Source: SKVJ01 sp964578745 (lineage in GTDB: Bacteria; Chloroflexota; Dehalococcoidia; GIF9; AB-539-J10). From it: 28,428 nt of DNA. The stretch covers positions 1-28,428 of the forward strand of contig CAZODZ010000011.1 of the NCBI GenBank assembly GCA_964578745.1. Direction: 5' to 3'. This document shows, in pieces, positions 1 through 8,097 of this stretch. The first letter of the stretch is position 1; every line of letters starts with the position of its first letter. The translations under genes and the position numbers were made by a program. Below the pieces are notes generated by a model. It ran no database searches. It saw only the letters and a program-made list of their open reading frames with translations, and was not told the DNA's origin.

Positions 1-1
1 C

Positions 2-1240
2 CTCGGCGACGGCGCTTCCACCGGCCTCATCACGTATATGAGGACAGATTCGCCACGCATTACACCTGCGGCCATCGCAGAGATCCGTGACTACGTAACA
101 CAGGAATTCGGCGCTGCGTACGTGCCATCGAAGCCCAACCGCTACACGAGCAAGGGCAAGTTCGCACAGGAGGCCCATGAGGCGATACGCCCGACATCTA
201 TACAGAGAACGCCAGACAGCATCAAAGCGTTTCTCAACCAGAACCAGCTCAAACTGTACCGTCTCATCTGGCAGCGCGCAGTCGCGAGTCAGATGGCTCC
301 TGCCGTGTACACGACGACGAACGTGACTGTTGACGCAGCCACTGGCCCAGACAGAGGATTCGTGCTTGAAGCTGCCGATTCCAGGCTGAAGTTCCCCGGG
401 TTCACAGCGCTTTATATAGAAGCAGCCGACGACTCACTGGAGAGCGAGGACCGCGGACAACTACCTAACCTGAAGGAAGGCGAGAGACTCACGTACATCG
501 AGTCCACGAAAGAGCAGAAGTTCACACAGCCACCACCACGATACACCGAGGCCACATTGGTCAAGACGCTGGAACAGAATGGTATCGGCCGGCCGAGCAC
601 GTACGCGCCGACACTTTCCACCATCCAGCAGCGGGACTACGTCGTCAAGGAGACAGGGCGGTTCAAGCCGACGAAACTGGGCATCATCGTCACCGACTTG
701 CTGCGAGAGCATTTCCCCAACATCGTTGATGTCGGGTTCACAGCCCAGATGGAGAAGGAACTCGACGACGTAGCACAGGGGGACCGCAACTGGGTCTCGG
801 TGGTGAGTGACTTCTACGGACCATTTGCACGCAAACTCGAGGGCGCCGAGCAACGCATTGAGCGTGTCGACACATCGGAGCCAACGGCAGAGACCTGCCC
901 CAATTGCGGAAAACCGATGGTCATCAAGACAGGTCGGTTCGGCAAATTCCTCGCCTGCACGGGCTATCCCGAGTGTAAGACCACAAAGAAATACGTCAAG
1001 TCCACGGGGACCAAGTGTCCCGAGTGCGGAGCCGACGTTATCGAGAAGGTAACCAAGAAAAGGAAGATCTTCTACGGGTGCAGCCGCTATCCCGAGTGCA
1101 CCTTCGCCACCAGCAGGCGACCGCTGCCGACCCCCTGCCCCAAGTGCGGTAAGATGATGGTGCAGTACGGCAAAGGCAGCGCGAAGTGCATCGCATGTGG
1201 TGCCATCGTCAAGGGAGAGAAGAGTGAAGCAAACCAATAG
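2..1240 (+). CDS. topA: DNA topoisomerase I (type IA), C-terminal half, partial at left edge
   Basis: Type IA topoisomerase that relaxes negatively supercoiled DNA through a transient 5'-phosphotyrosine break. The reading frame is open from base 2, so the true start lies outside the window. The first visible residues include GLITYMRTDS, the family's active-site motif, with the catalytic Tyr encoded at 35-37. The motifs IGRPSTYAP and QRDYV of the core gate domain follow. The C-terminus carries three Cys4 zinc ribbons (about 896-976, 1016-1102 and 1136-1201), each opening with CPxCG, as in bacterial enzymes that bind single-stranded DNA and RNA polymerase through this tail. The next gene starts inside its last codons. 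The family assignment is secure. The N-terminal Toprim domain is not visible. Confidence 0.97.
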   Translation, partial: LGDGASTGLITYMRTDSPRITPAAIAEIRDYVTQEFGAAYVPSKPNRYTSKGKFAQEAHEAIRPTSIQRTPDSIKAFLNQNQLKLYRLIWQRAVASQMAPAVYTTTNVTVDAATGPDRGFVLEAADSRLKFPGFTALYIEAADDSLESEDRGQLPNLKEGERLTYIESTKEQKFTQPPPRYTEATLVKTLEQNGIGRPSTYAPTLSTIQQRDYVVKETGRFKPTKLGIIVTDLLREHFPNIVDVGFTAQMEKELDDVAQGDRNWVSVVSDFYGPFARKLEGAEQRIERVDTSEPTAETCPNCGKPMVIKTGRFGKFLACTGYPECKTTKKYVKSTGTKCPECGADVIEKVTKKRKIFYGCSRYPECTFATSRRPLPTPCPKCGKMMVQYGKGSAKCIACGAIVKGEKSEANQ

Positions 1241-2351
1241 CTCTGAGACTGTGCCGGACTACCGCGCCCGGTTGGCAGCAGTGCGTGGTGCGATGGTCGA
1301 GGGCGGTATAGACTGTCTGCTTGTGTGTAGCAGGGAGAACATTCGCTATCTGTTCGGATTCACCGGATCAAGCGGTTGGGCACTCATTACAGAGTCCAGT
1401 GCCGTGCTCATGACCGACTCGCGCTACGACGAACAGGCCCGTACCGAGACGACAGGATGTGAGGTCTGTATCTCTACGAAGGGGCTGACGGACACTGCGG
1501 CGCAACAACTGCACAAGTGCCACGTCAAACGAGTGGGGTACGAGTCAGACTCGATGACGGTGGCAACACTCCATACTCTGGAGTCGACACTGCGCGAGAA
1601 TGGTCTGGACCTAGTGCTCACACCGACACAACAGATCGTCGAGCGTGTCCGCTCCGTCAAGGATAGGTACGAAATAGCAGCAATCAGCGCCGCGTCGCGA
1701 CTGGTCGATGGAGCCATAGACCACGCCAGGTCAATTATCAGGGCCGACATGACCGAGCAGACTCTTGCATGGGAAATAGAACGCTGGCTGCGGGAGCACG
1801 GCAGCGGGCCTGTGCCGTTCCCTGTGATTGTCGCAGCTGGCCCACACTGCGCGCATCCGCATGCGGTATCAGGAGACAACAGACTTGCCTGCGGCGAACC
1901 GATACTCATCGATATCGGGGCGGTTATCGACGGCTACTGCTCGGACTTGTCCCGTACGTTGTTTATCGGGCAGCCGAACGACACCATAAGGCGAGTATAC
2001 GAGACCGTCCTAGAGGCACAGGAAACCGCACTCTGCAGAGTGCGGGCAGGCATGAGCGCACCTGAGGCTGACAGGCTGGCGCGCAATGTGATAGCTCAGG
2101 CAGGATATGCTGATTCCTTCGGCCATGGCCTGGGTCACGGCGTCGGGCTGGCGATTCATGAGCGACCCACCGTGAGCAGTCTTTCCACCGACATCCTTAG
2201 AAAGGGCATGGTGTTCACCATAGAGCCCGGAATTTACCTGCGTGGACTGGGGGGTGTTAGAATTGAGGACACGGTCGTGCTACGTGAATCAGGAGTGCAG
2301 CTGCTGACGCACACCGACAAGCGCAACCCCGTGTTGTGTGCAACCTGTTGA
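1224..2351 (+). CDS. M24 family metallopeptidase, Xaa-Pro aminopeptidase/dipeptidase
   Basis: Predicted cytoplasmic metallo-aminopeptidase that cleaves N-terminal residues before proline. I chose the GTG at 1224, which is preceded by GGGAGAG and overlaps the end of topA by 17 nt, giving 375 residues. An in-frame start at 1197 exists but lacks this ribosome site. The N-terminal creatinase-like domain (about 8-135) is followed by a pita-bread catalytic domain. Likely metal ligands are Asp230 and Asp241 (IDIGAVIDGYCSD), His305 (GHGLGHG), Glu334 (TIEPG) and Glu348 (RIED), a complete set for this family. It sits directly upstream of efp, a common bacterial pairing. EF-P itself relieves stalling at polyproline, so the proline link is suggestive. 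PepP versus PepQ specificity cannot be decided from sequence. Confidence 0.9.
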   Translation: MKQTNSSETVPDYRARLAAVRGAMVEGGIDCLLVCSRENIRYLFGFTGSSGWALITESSAVLMTDSRYDEQARTETTGCEVCISTKGLTDTAAQQLHKCHVKRVGYESDSMTVATLHTLESTLRENGLDLVLTPTQQIVERVRSVKDRYEIAAISAASRLVDGAIDHARSIIRADMTEQTLAWEIERWLREHGSGPVPFPVIVAAGPHCAHPHAVSGDNRLACGEPILIDIGAVIDGYCSDLSRTLFIGQPNDTIRRVYETVLEAQETALCRVRAGMSAPEADRLARNVIAQAGYADSFGHGLGHGVGLAIHERPTVSSLSTDILRKGMVFTIEPGIYLRGLGGVRIEDTVVLRESGVQLLTHTDKRNPVLCATC

Positions 2352-2411
2352 TGCGGACCTCCGCAGAGCATACCCTCTCACACACACGGTCTCTATCGAA
2401 AGGAGCGAGCC

Positions 2412-2972
2412 ATGATTGACGCAGGTGAACTGCGCAAAGGAATGGCCATCGAGCTTGATGGCAGGATCTACCAGATAGTCGACTTCAACCACATCAAGAT
2501 AGGACGTGGTTCCGCGCAGGTGAGGCTGCGTCTCAAGGATATCGCCGCCGGCGGCGTCATAGAGCGAGTGTTCCAAGCAACAGAACGGTTCAACCCTGCC
2601 TTCGTGGAGCACCGACCGGCACAGTACCTGTACGCAGACAATGATTTCTATCACGTCATGGACACCGAGACGTACGAGCAATTCACTCTGACCGCAGACC
2701 AGATAGGCGACGGAGTGAAATACCTGAAGGAAGGTCAGGCCATCGAGGTGCTCATGTACCAGGGCAACGTCGTGAGCGTTGAATTGCCGCTTGCTGTCGA
2801 ACTTGAGGTGGTCGAGACCGAGCCCGGTTTCAAGGGTAACACCGCCACCGGTGGCACCAAGCCAGCTATCGTTGAGACAGGCCTGTCGGTACAGGTCCCA
2901 TTGTTCATCTCTGTAGGTGACATACTCAAGATTGACACGAGAACGGGGAGTTACATCGAGAAGGCATCGTGA
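2412..2972 (+). CDS. efp: translation elongation factor P
   Basis: Elongation factor P enters the ribosomal E site and promotes peptide bond formation at polyproline stretches. The product is 186 residues, the usual length, with the KOW-like N-terminal domain (1-62), the central OB domain (about 66-128) and the C-terminal OB domain. The C-terminus carries the family signature region (VPLFISVGDILKIDT). AAAGGAG lies at a good distance before the ATG. The tip loop reads KIGRGSA, so the residue normally modified (Lys34 in E. coli) is Arg32 here. Arg at this position is rhamnosylated by EarP in some proteobacteria, but no EarP gene is visible in the window. The next gene starts within its stop codon (GTGA overlap). 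Confidence 0.97.
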   Translation: MIDAGELRKGMAIELDGRIYQIVDFNHIKIGRGSAQVRLRLKDIAAGGVIERVFQATERFNPAFVEHRPAQYLYADNDFYHVMDTETYEQFTLTADQIGDGVKYLKEGQAIEVLMYQGNVVSVELPLAVELEVVETEPGFKGNTATGGTKPAIVETGLSVQVPLFISVGDILKIDTRTGSYIEKAS

Positions 2973-3676
2973 TCAACGTTGACCTCCACGTCCATACCTG
3001 TTACTCGTTCGATGCTACAACATCGCTCGACGACGTTATTGCTGCGTGTCGTCGAGCCTCGATTGACTGCGTCGCCATTACTGACCATGACACCATCCGC
3101 GGCGCGCTGCGCATGCGCAACGACGGCCGGCTGCGCGTCATCGTCGGGCAGGAAGTCCTGACCACCCATGGGGAACTCATCGGCCTCTTTCTCGAACAGG
3201 AAGTGCGCAACTGGCTCTCGCCGATGGAGACCATAGAGAGTATCAAGCGACAGGGAGGGCTGGTGGTTATTCCCCACCCCCTGCTCCGCATGCCATTCCC
3301 CCGCACCACCAGCGTAGGCACCGGCGAGGGCATACAGTTCATCCCTTCGTTGGAGGTCCAGAAACGCAATCCGCTTCTCAGCCCCGAAGTCGTGGCAGCC
3401 GCAGACATCATCGAGGTTATGAACGCACGGTCGCCCTTCAAGAGCACGTGGGAGGGTGTCGAGAGGTTCGCACACGCGCGGGGGCTGCCCTGTTCGGCCG
3501 GCAGTGATGCCCATACGCCGGGTGAAATCGGCGCCGCCTATGTGGAGATGGAAGATTTCTCCGACGCCCAGAGCTTCCTGCGGGCGCTCGCTGGAGGACG
3601 ACTGCAAGGCACGCGTACAAACCCGCTCGTGCACGTCATAAGTACACTCGCGAAGCTGCGGAGGAGGCTATGTTAA
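2969..3676 (+). CDS. PHP domain metal-dependent phosphoesterase
   Basis: Member of the PHP superfamily (polymerase and histidinol phosphatase type), most like the stand-alone YciV/TrpH group that hydrolyses small phosphoesters. The 235-residue product has the expected metal-binding motifs in order: DLHVHT (His7, His9), TDHDT (Asp39, His40), GQEV (Glu62), a TTHGE histidine, IPHPL and a C-terminal GSDAHT pair. Its GTG start overlaps the efp stop by 4 nt and its end overlaps the next ATG by 7 nt, so it is translationally coupled on both sides. The substrate is unknown. YciV-like proteins act on 3',5'-nucleoside bisphosphates or RNA ends, but that role cannot be assigned here. Confidence 0.88.
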   Translation: MINVDLHVHTCYSFDATTSLDDVIAACRRASIDCVAITDHDTIRGALRMRNDGRLRVIVGQEVLTTHGELIGLFLEQEVRNWLSPMETIESIKRQGGLVVIPHPLLRMPFPRTTSVGTGEGIQFIPSLEVQKRNPLLSPEVVAAADIIEVMNARSPFKSTWEGVERFAHARGLPCSAGSDAHTPGEIGAAYVEMEDFSDAQSFLRALAGGRLQGTRTNPLVHVISTLAKLRRRLC

Positions 3677-4425
3677 AGCTCGGATGGATGTCCACCGGAC
3701 GCGGCCCGACTTCTCTCGCACTGCTTCAAGCAGTGTGCGATGAGATCGAGACGGGCAAGCTTGACGCCACCATATCGTTCGTGCTTACCAATCGTGGTCC
3801 GGGCGAAGCGGCCCAGAGCGACAGGTTTCAGGAATTCGCCAGATCCAAGGGCATTACGGTTGTAGCTGAGTCGTCGAAAGCATTCCGCAGCCGCTACTCA
3901 GGACAGGACTGGCGAACAGATTTCGACAGAACAATGTCTCAACGCATTGAGCACTACGCTGTCGATTTCATCTTTCTCGCCGGCTACATGCTCATCGTGA
4001 GTGACTTCTTCTGCACACGGTATTTGCTGCTTAACCTGCATCCAGCATTACCTGGCGGGCCGACAGGCACGTGGCAGGAAGTGATGGAGGAATTGGCCCG
4101 AAGCGGCGCACCACGCGCCGGCGCGATGATCCATATTGTCACACCGGAACTTGACCGCGGGCCCACCGTCTCCTATTTCTCGTTCTCGCTGCAGGGCGAG
4201 CCATTCGCCCAGCTGCGCAAGTCCGGGAATATCAGTGCACTTGCGGCCGCGATTCGCGAGCAAGAGGTCCGTCGCGAGTTTCCGCTTATTCTCTCCACCC
4301 TGCGAGCTCTCGCGGACGGAGACTTTGTCATCTCGGGCCAGCGCATCTACGACGCCAGCGGCAATCTCCTACCGCATGGGCGCGACCTATCTGCGGTCGT
4401 CGATAACCTCGTCGCCGAGGTCTGA
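3670..4425 (+). CDS. PurN-like formyltransferase
   Basis: Folate-dependent formyltransferase fold related to glycinamide ribonucleotide transformylase (PurN). The 251-residue product keeps the catalytic Asn-His-Asp triad pattern: NLHPALPGG gives Asn122 and His124, and ELDRGPTVSY gives Asp162. The spacing resembles Asn106, His108 and Asp144 of E. coli PurN. The preceding AGYMLIV matches the AGFMRIL core. It differs from PurN in its N-terminal loop (STGRGPTSLALL in place of SGxGSNLQ), and the region after the triad is longer than in PurN (about 212 residues). The start codon lies inside the end of the PHP gene. No other purine genes are nearby, so a GAR substrate is possible but not shown. Confidence 0.8.
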   Translation: MLKLGWMSTGRGPTSLALLQAVCDEIETGKLDATISFVLTNRGPGEAAQSDRFQEFARSKGITVVAESSKAFRSRYSGQDWRTDFDRTMSQRIEHYAVDFIFLAGYMLIVSDFFCTRYLLLNLHPALPGGPTGTWQEVMEELARSGAPRAGAMIHIVTPELDRGPTVSYFSFSLQGEPFAQLRKSGNISALAAAIREQEVRREFPLILSTLRALADGDFVISGQRIYDASGNLLPHGRDLSAVVDNLVAEV

Positions 4426-4766
4426 GACCGCATCAGTCAACACTGAAGATCTACGAGCCTGTACGCTCACCTCTGCGGGCCTCTACCGGGCATGGCGTCA
4501 TCATGGTTGTGATACCGGCCATGATCGGCGCAAAAGACTGCCGGACTGTCCCTGAAACATACCAGAGGGCACCACCCCACTACTATGTCCCCTTCATCAT
4601 GACGAGGTTGGCAGGCACCCTGACTCCGAGGAGATGGACCACCCCTCCCCATAGCCAGCACACATGTGCTGTGTGGTGGGACTTAGCCCTCTTCCAACCC
4701 TACGGACGCAGATGGGCCAGTACACGGATATTCCCCTGAGGAACAGCTCCCACCCACGGAGAAGAA
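4426..4766. other. gene-free spacer between convergent operons
   Basis: I find no convincing gene, tRNA fold or riboswitch in this stretch. Short open frames here have no ribosome site and no recognisable protein pattern. It contains a GTCCCTGAAACA motif near 4549 that recurs in the gene-poor stretch near 26851, and a local CACATGTG palindrome near 4660. It may be decayed sequence or an old insertion scar. Confidence 0.5.
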
Positions 4767-4800
4767 GGGGGGCCGTCCCTAGCCGGGACGGGCCCCTTTT
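4767..4800 (+). terminator. Rho-independent terminator of the topA-formyltransferase operon
   Basis: A strong GC hairpin, GGGGGGCCGTCCC pairing with GGGACGGGCCCC across a short TAGCC loop, is followed directly by TTTT. It lies between convergent genes. On the minus strand the same hairpin is followed only by CCTTCTTCT, so it may also weakly terminate the glcD operon. Confidence 0.8.
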
Positions 4801-4819
4801 CAACCGGTGTAATGAATGA

Positions 4820-6190
4820 CTAAGGGACGATGGCTGTATCCGGGTTGAGAATATTGTTCGGGTCGAACGACTTCTTGATGTCCCGCATTATCTGCTTCAG
4901 ACGATTGTCCGTATAGCGGTCGAGCAGGTAGATACCCTTCTTGCCGATACCATGCTCAGCCGTGATCGTGCCACCCAGGCGCATCGCAACCTCGTAAACC
5001 TCGTCCTTGATGTCTTTGAGCAGTCCGCGGTCAGCCACGTCCTTCATCAGAACATGGTGCAGATTGCCATCGCCGGCATGTCCAACCACGTATATCTTGG
5101 TGTTGTACTTCTGGCCTATCTTGTCGACTTCGTCCATGAACGTACCAATCTCACCTGGAGGAACAGCAGTGTCGAGCGAATCGGCATTCGGTGAGACGGC
5201 GCTTTGCACCTCGCTGCGTATCTTGAGTATATCAGCCTGTTCATCGCGCCGTTCTGCCATGAGAGTGTCGACCGCGTTGCAGTTCTGACAGATCTCGACC
5301 ACCTGCTCTGCCTGAGTGAAAACCTCTTCCTCATTGGCACCCGTCAGGATGATGATAAGGTAGGCAGTACCCTTCGAGGCCGGCCATGTCATGTTGAGGT
5401 ATTTCGCCGTCAGGTCAACGATCTCTTTATCCATGTACTCGATGGCAAGAGGAATCACCCCTGACTGCAAGATTGCAGGCACTGTATTGATAGCATCGTC
5501 CCTGTCATCGTACGAGATAACAAGAGTCGCCGTACCTGGGAAGCTCGGGTAGAGTCGCAGAATAACCTTGGTGACAACGCCTAAGATACCCTCACTGTCA
5601 ACCATAAGGTGAAGCAGCGGCAGACCAGTGTTGTTCTTAAGGAGTTTCCCGCCAAGCTTGACGATCTCACCCGTCGGCAGGACAACCTCAAGCCCTTTCA
5701 CGTAGTTCCGCATCACACCGAACTTCACAGCGCGTGCACCGCCGGCGTTGCATACAGCGAGGCCGCCGACTTGTGCCCCTTCGTCTCCTGGATGAGGCGG
5801 AAAGGACATGTTCTCGGCCTCGGCCGCCTGGAGCAGTTCCCCCAACGTGACACCTGCCTCAACCACAGCCATCATGTTGCGCCTATCGATCTCGATAATC
5901 CGGTCCAGGCGCTCCACGGAAAGGACAATTCCGTCTTTGGTGGGAATGGCGCCAGCAGCCAAGCCAGTACCACCACCACGCACCCATACAGGGGTCAACT
6001 CGCGGTTAGCCAGCTTGAGGATCTCTGAAATCTCCTGGGGGTTGGCGGGCTTGACAACAATAAGGTTGTCCGCCGCCTTGGGCATCACAGCGACAGGAGT
6101 GGCATCGATGGTGTATGGTTCGATCTGCCTCCTATCAGTAATCACGTAATCCTTGCCAACAATCGCCTCAAGGGCCTCTGCTGTAACCAT
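4820..6190 (-). CDS. FAD-linked 2-hydroxyacid dehydrogenase, GlcD/D-lactate dehydrogenase family
   Basis: Predicted flavin enzyme of the VAO/PCMH fold that oxidises a 2-hydroxyacid such as lactate or glycolate. The product is 456 residues. The FAD-binding domain (about 35-215) contains VRGGGTGLAAGA and HPGDEGAQVGGLAVCNAGG, the typical pyrophosphate loops. The C-terminal oxidase domain contains VGHAGDGNLHH and ITAEHGIGKKG, both diagnostic of the family. It starts 2 nt after etfA stops, which points to EtfAB as its electron acceptor. The gene order etfB-etfA-glcD is that of lactate dehydrogenase/ETF operons (LctBCD of Acetobacterium). D-lactate is the best guess for substrate, but glycolate or 2-hydroxyglutarate are equally open from sequence. 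Confidence 0.88.
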   Translation of the reverse strand: MVTAEALEAIVGKDYVITDRRQIEPYTIDATPVAVMPKAADNLIVVKPANPQEISEILKLANRELTPVWVRGGGTGLAAGAIPTKDGIVLSVERLDRIIEIDRRNMMAVVEAGVTLGELLQAAEAENMSFPPHPGDEGAQVGGLAVCNAGGARAVKFGVMRNYVKGLEVVLPTGEIVKLGGKLLKNNTGLPLLHLMVDSEGILGVVTKVILRLYPSFPGTATLVISYDDRDDAINTVPAILQSGVIPLAIEYMDKEIVDLTAKYLNMTWPASKGTAYLIIILTGANEEEVFTQAEQVVEICQNCNAVDTLMAERRDEQADILKIRSEVQSAVSPNADSLDTAVPPGEIGTFMDEVDKIGQKYNTKIYVVGHAGDGNLHHVLMKDVADRGLLKDIKDEVYEVAMRLGGTITAEHGIGKKGIYLLDRYTDNRLKQIMRDIKKSFDPNNILNPDTAIVP

Positions 6191-6192
6191 GT

Positions 6193-7176
6193 CTAGCTCC
6201 TTTGTCGTACCTCTGCAGCTAGCTTTGGAACGACTTCGTACAGGTCGCCGACTATGCCATAGTCAGCCACCTTGAATATGGGTGCAGACGGGTCGGAATT
6301 GATAGCAAGAATGACATCTGAATCACGCATGCCGGCGAGGTGCTGGGGACTCCCAGACAGCCCGACAGCTACATACAACTTCGGCTTCACCGTATTGCCG
6401 CTGAATCCGACCTGATGCGATTTTTCCATCCAGCCTTCATCAACAATAGGACGTGTACAGCCTACAACACCTCCGAGGGCATCGGCGAGATCCGTAAGGA
6501 TATCGAAGTCCTGGGCCTGCTTCAGTCCTCTGCCACCACAGACGATAACGTCGGCTTCGGCGATATTGAGACCACCGGCACTCTCCTTGTTCACAACTTT
6601 GAGCACAGAATCGACGATCTCTGGTTCTACCTTGACGACCTGACCAGTGCGGGAGGTATCACGAGGAAGCGACTTCATCACCTTGTAGCGCACTGTCGCC
6701 ATCTGTGGCCGCGTGGTAGTGCGAATGTGTGCGAAGATGTTACCGCTGAACGCGGGACGGATCTGCACGAGGTTGCCTTCGTCGCCGATCTCGAGCGCTG
6801 TGCAATCCGCCGTCAGCCCTGTGCCAAGTGCGGCCGCTATCCGTGGGGCGAGCGACCTGCCAAGGTGCGTCGCACCAAAGAGCACGGTCTCTGGCTTGAC
6901 ATCGTTAATGATGCGAACAATGTTGTGCTTGTAGTTGAGCAGGTCGAAATCGGCGAGTTTCGGATGGTCACAGTAGTAGACTTTCTGCGCACCATAATAG
7001 AACAGCTCATTTACCTCATCGCCGAGGTTGTTACCCAGCACAACGGCCGACACCTCGATGCCAAGCTGACTGGCCAGCTCAGTCCCTTTCCCCAGAAGTT
7101 CATACGAAACAGGGTGAATCTTGCCCCCGCGCTGCTCCGCAAAGACCATCAGACCCTTGTAGTCTGCAATGTTCAT
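6193..7176 (-). CDS. etfA: electron transfer flavoprotein, alpha subunit
   Basis: Alpha subunit of the EtfAB heterodimer, which binds the electron-transferring FAD. The product is 327 residues, close to the plain EtfA length. The C-terminal FAD domain (from about residue 200) carries GFSGNTVKPKLYVAVGLSG, QHLAGM and AINSDPSAPIFKVADYG, the family signature. The N-terminal half holds the alpha/beta domain that pairs with EtfB. There is no N-terminal ferredoxin-like cysteine domain as reported for Acetobacterium LctC. The start overlaps the etfB stop by 4 nt (ATGA), so the subunits are translationally coupled. The partner on the dehydrogenase side is most likely the downstream GlcD-type protein. 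The acyl-CoA dehydrogenases about 5 kb away could use the same carrier. Confidence 0.93.
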   Translation of the reverse strand: MNIADYKGLMVFAEQRGGKIHPVSYELLGKGTELASQLGIEVSAVVLGNNLGDEVNELFYYGAQKVYYCDHPKLADFDLLNYKHNIVRIINDVKPETVLFGATHLGRSLAPRIAAALGTGLTADCTALEIGDEGNLVQIRPAFSGNIFAHIRTTTRPQMATVRYKVMKSLPRDTSRTGQVVKVEPEIVDSVLKVVNKESAGGLNIAEADVIVCGGRGLKQAQDFDILTDLADALGGVVGCTRPIVDEGWMEKSHQVGFSGNTVKPKLYVAVGLSGSPQHLAGMRDSDVILAINSDPSAPIFKVADYGIVGDLYEVVPKLAAEVRQRS

Positions 7177-7982
7177 TTTGCACCCCCGAGGACGCCGAGC
7201 CCGGCCAGGGCTTCCGCAACGCTGGCTGCAGCTTCAGCGGAACTGCCACGAAATACTTTGCCCTTCCGGCCCTCCTCGGAAGGAATGACGACCTTATTGA
7301 GCCGAGTCGGCGAGCCCTTGAGACCCAGGTTAGCGGGGTCGGCAACGTCGGCTATGTCCGCTGCGCCCCACTTCGCTATCTCGGCCTTCCGCGCCCGCAT
7401 CTTGTCCTGGAAGCTTGGAAGCCGTGGCATATTAAGATCCTTCGTGACCGTAAGAAGCACAGGGAACGGTGCCTCAATAACGAGGCGGTCATCTTCCATC
7501 TCCGCCACCACGGTGATGCTCTTCTCGCCTGTGTCACGTATCTCAGATACGTATGCCACATGAGGTATATCCAGCCAGTCAGCAATTTCGGGGCCAACCT
7601 GTCCCGTATCGCCGTCGACGGTCTTCTCTCCACAGATGATGAGGTCGTACTTGCCTACTTTTCTGATAGCACATGCGAGGGTATAGGACGTTGCCCAAGT
7701 GTCCGCACCCGCGAACTCTCTGCCCGCCAGCAGTATCCCGCAATCTGCCCCCCTTGCGAGACTATCGCGGACAGTAGATTCAGCCTGCGGTGGACCCATG
7801 CTGATCGTTGTGACGGTACCACCGAGCTTTTCCTTGATTCGAATAGCTGCCTCGAGCGCATGAAGGTCAAACGGGTTTATCTCCCCCGGCGCCGAGCTCC
7901 GATCAATCCTTCCGGCCTCGGTGTCGAACTTCACACGCTCCATGTCTGGCACCTGCTTAATGGGGACAACTATGTCAGGCAT
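7173..7982 (-). CDS. etfB: electron transfer flavoprotein, beta subunit
   Basis: Beta subunit of EtfAB, binding AMP or a second flavin depending on subgroup. The start is set at the ATG at 7982 because GGAGG lies 7 nt upstream and the protein then begins MPDIVVPIKQVPD, the standard EtfB N-terminus. The frame stays open further upstream, but that extension does not look like EtfB. The product is 269 residues. Visible motifs are INPFDLHALEAAIRIKE, ISMGPPQAE, RGADCGILL and GEKTVDGDTGQVGPEIADW. Whether the second site binds AMP (conventional) or FAD (bifurcating) cannot be decided by eye. It is the first gene of the etfB-etfA-glcD operon. Confidence 0.93.
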   Translation of the reverse strand: MPDIVVPIKQVPDMERVKFDTEAGRIDRSSAPGEINPFDLHALEAAIRIKEKLGGTVTTISMGPPQAESTVRDSLARGADCGILLAGREFAGADTWATSYTLACAIRKVGKYDLIICGEKTVDGDTGQVGPEIADWLDIPHVAYVSEIRDTGEKSITVVAEMEDDRLVIEAPFPVLLTVTKDLNMPRLPSFQDKMRARKAEIAKWGAADIADVADPANLGLKGSPTRLNKVVIPSEEGRKGKVFRGSSAEAAASVAEALAGLGVLGGAK

Positions 7983-8023
7983 TGAGGTTCCTCCACGAGA
8001 GTAATAGACAATGATCGGCCGCT

Positions 8024-8049
8024 GGTGATATGTTGAAATCACCTCCTTT
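8024..8049 (-). promoter_or_regulatory. orphan strong Shine-Dalgarno within a small hairpin, etfB leader
   Basis: On the minus strand AAAGGAGGTGAT, a near-perfect complement of the 16S rRNA tail, occurs about 40-65 nt before the etfB start, with no start codon at a usual distance. Its 3' part forms an inverted repeat GGTGAT, 8-nt loop, ATCACC. It could be a standby ribosome site, a regulatory hairpin or the remains of a leader peptide. Confidence 0.35.
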
Positions 8050-8097
8050 CCGCGAAGCGGCCAAGGCCGCCTGCGAGACAAGCTGGCTACGCGCAAC

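Noticed and set aside
461..1237. A 258-codon minus-strand frame
   Set aside because: Antisense to topA, whose zinc ribbons and gate motifs are unambiguous.
4660..4680. CACATGTG palindrome as an operator
   Set aside because: Short, in a gene-free spacer between convergent operons with no promoter nearby.
4426..4819. tRNA or riboswitch in the spacer
   Set aside because: No cloverleaf, T-loop GTTCGA or known aptamer core was found by eye. Only the terminator hairpin is convincing.
6340..7563. A 407-codon plus-strand frame
   Set aside because: Antisense to etfA and etfB, with no protein family pattern. A by-product of codon bias.
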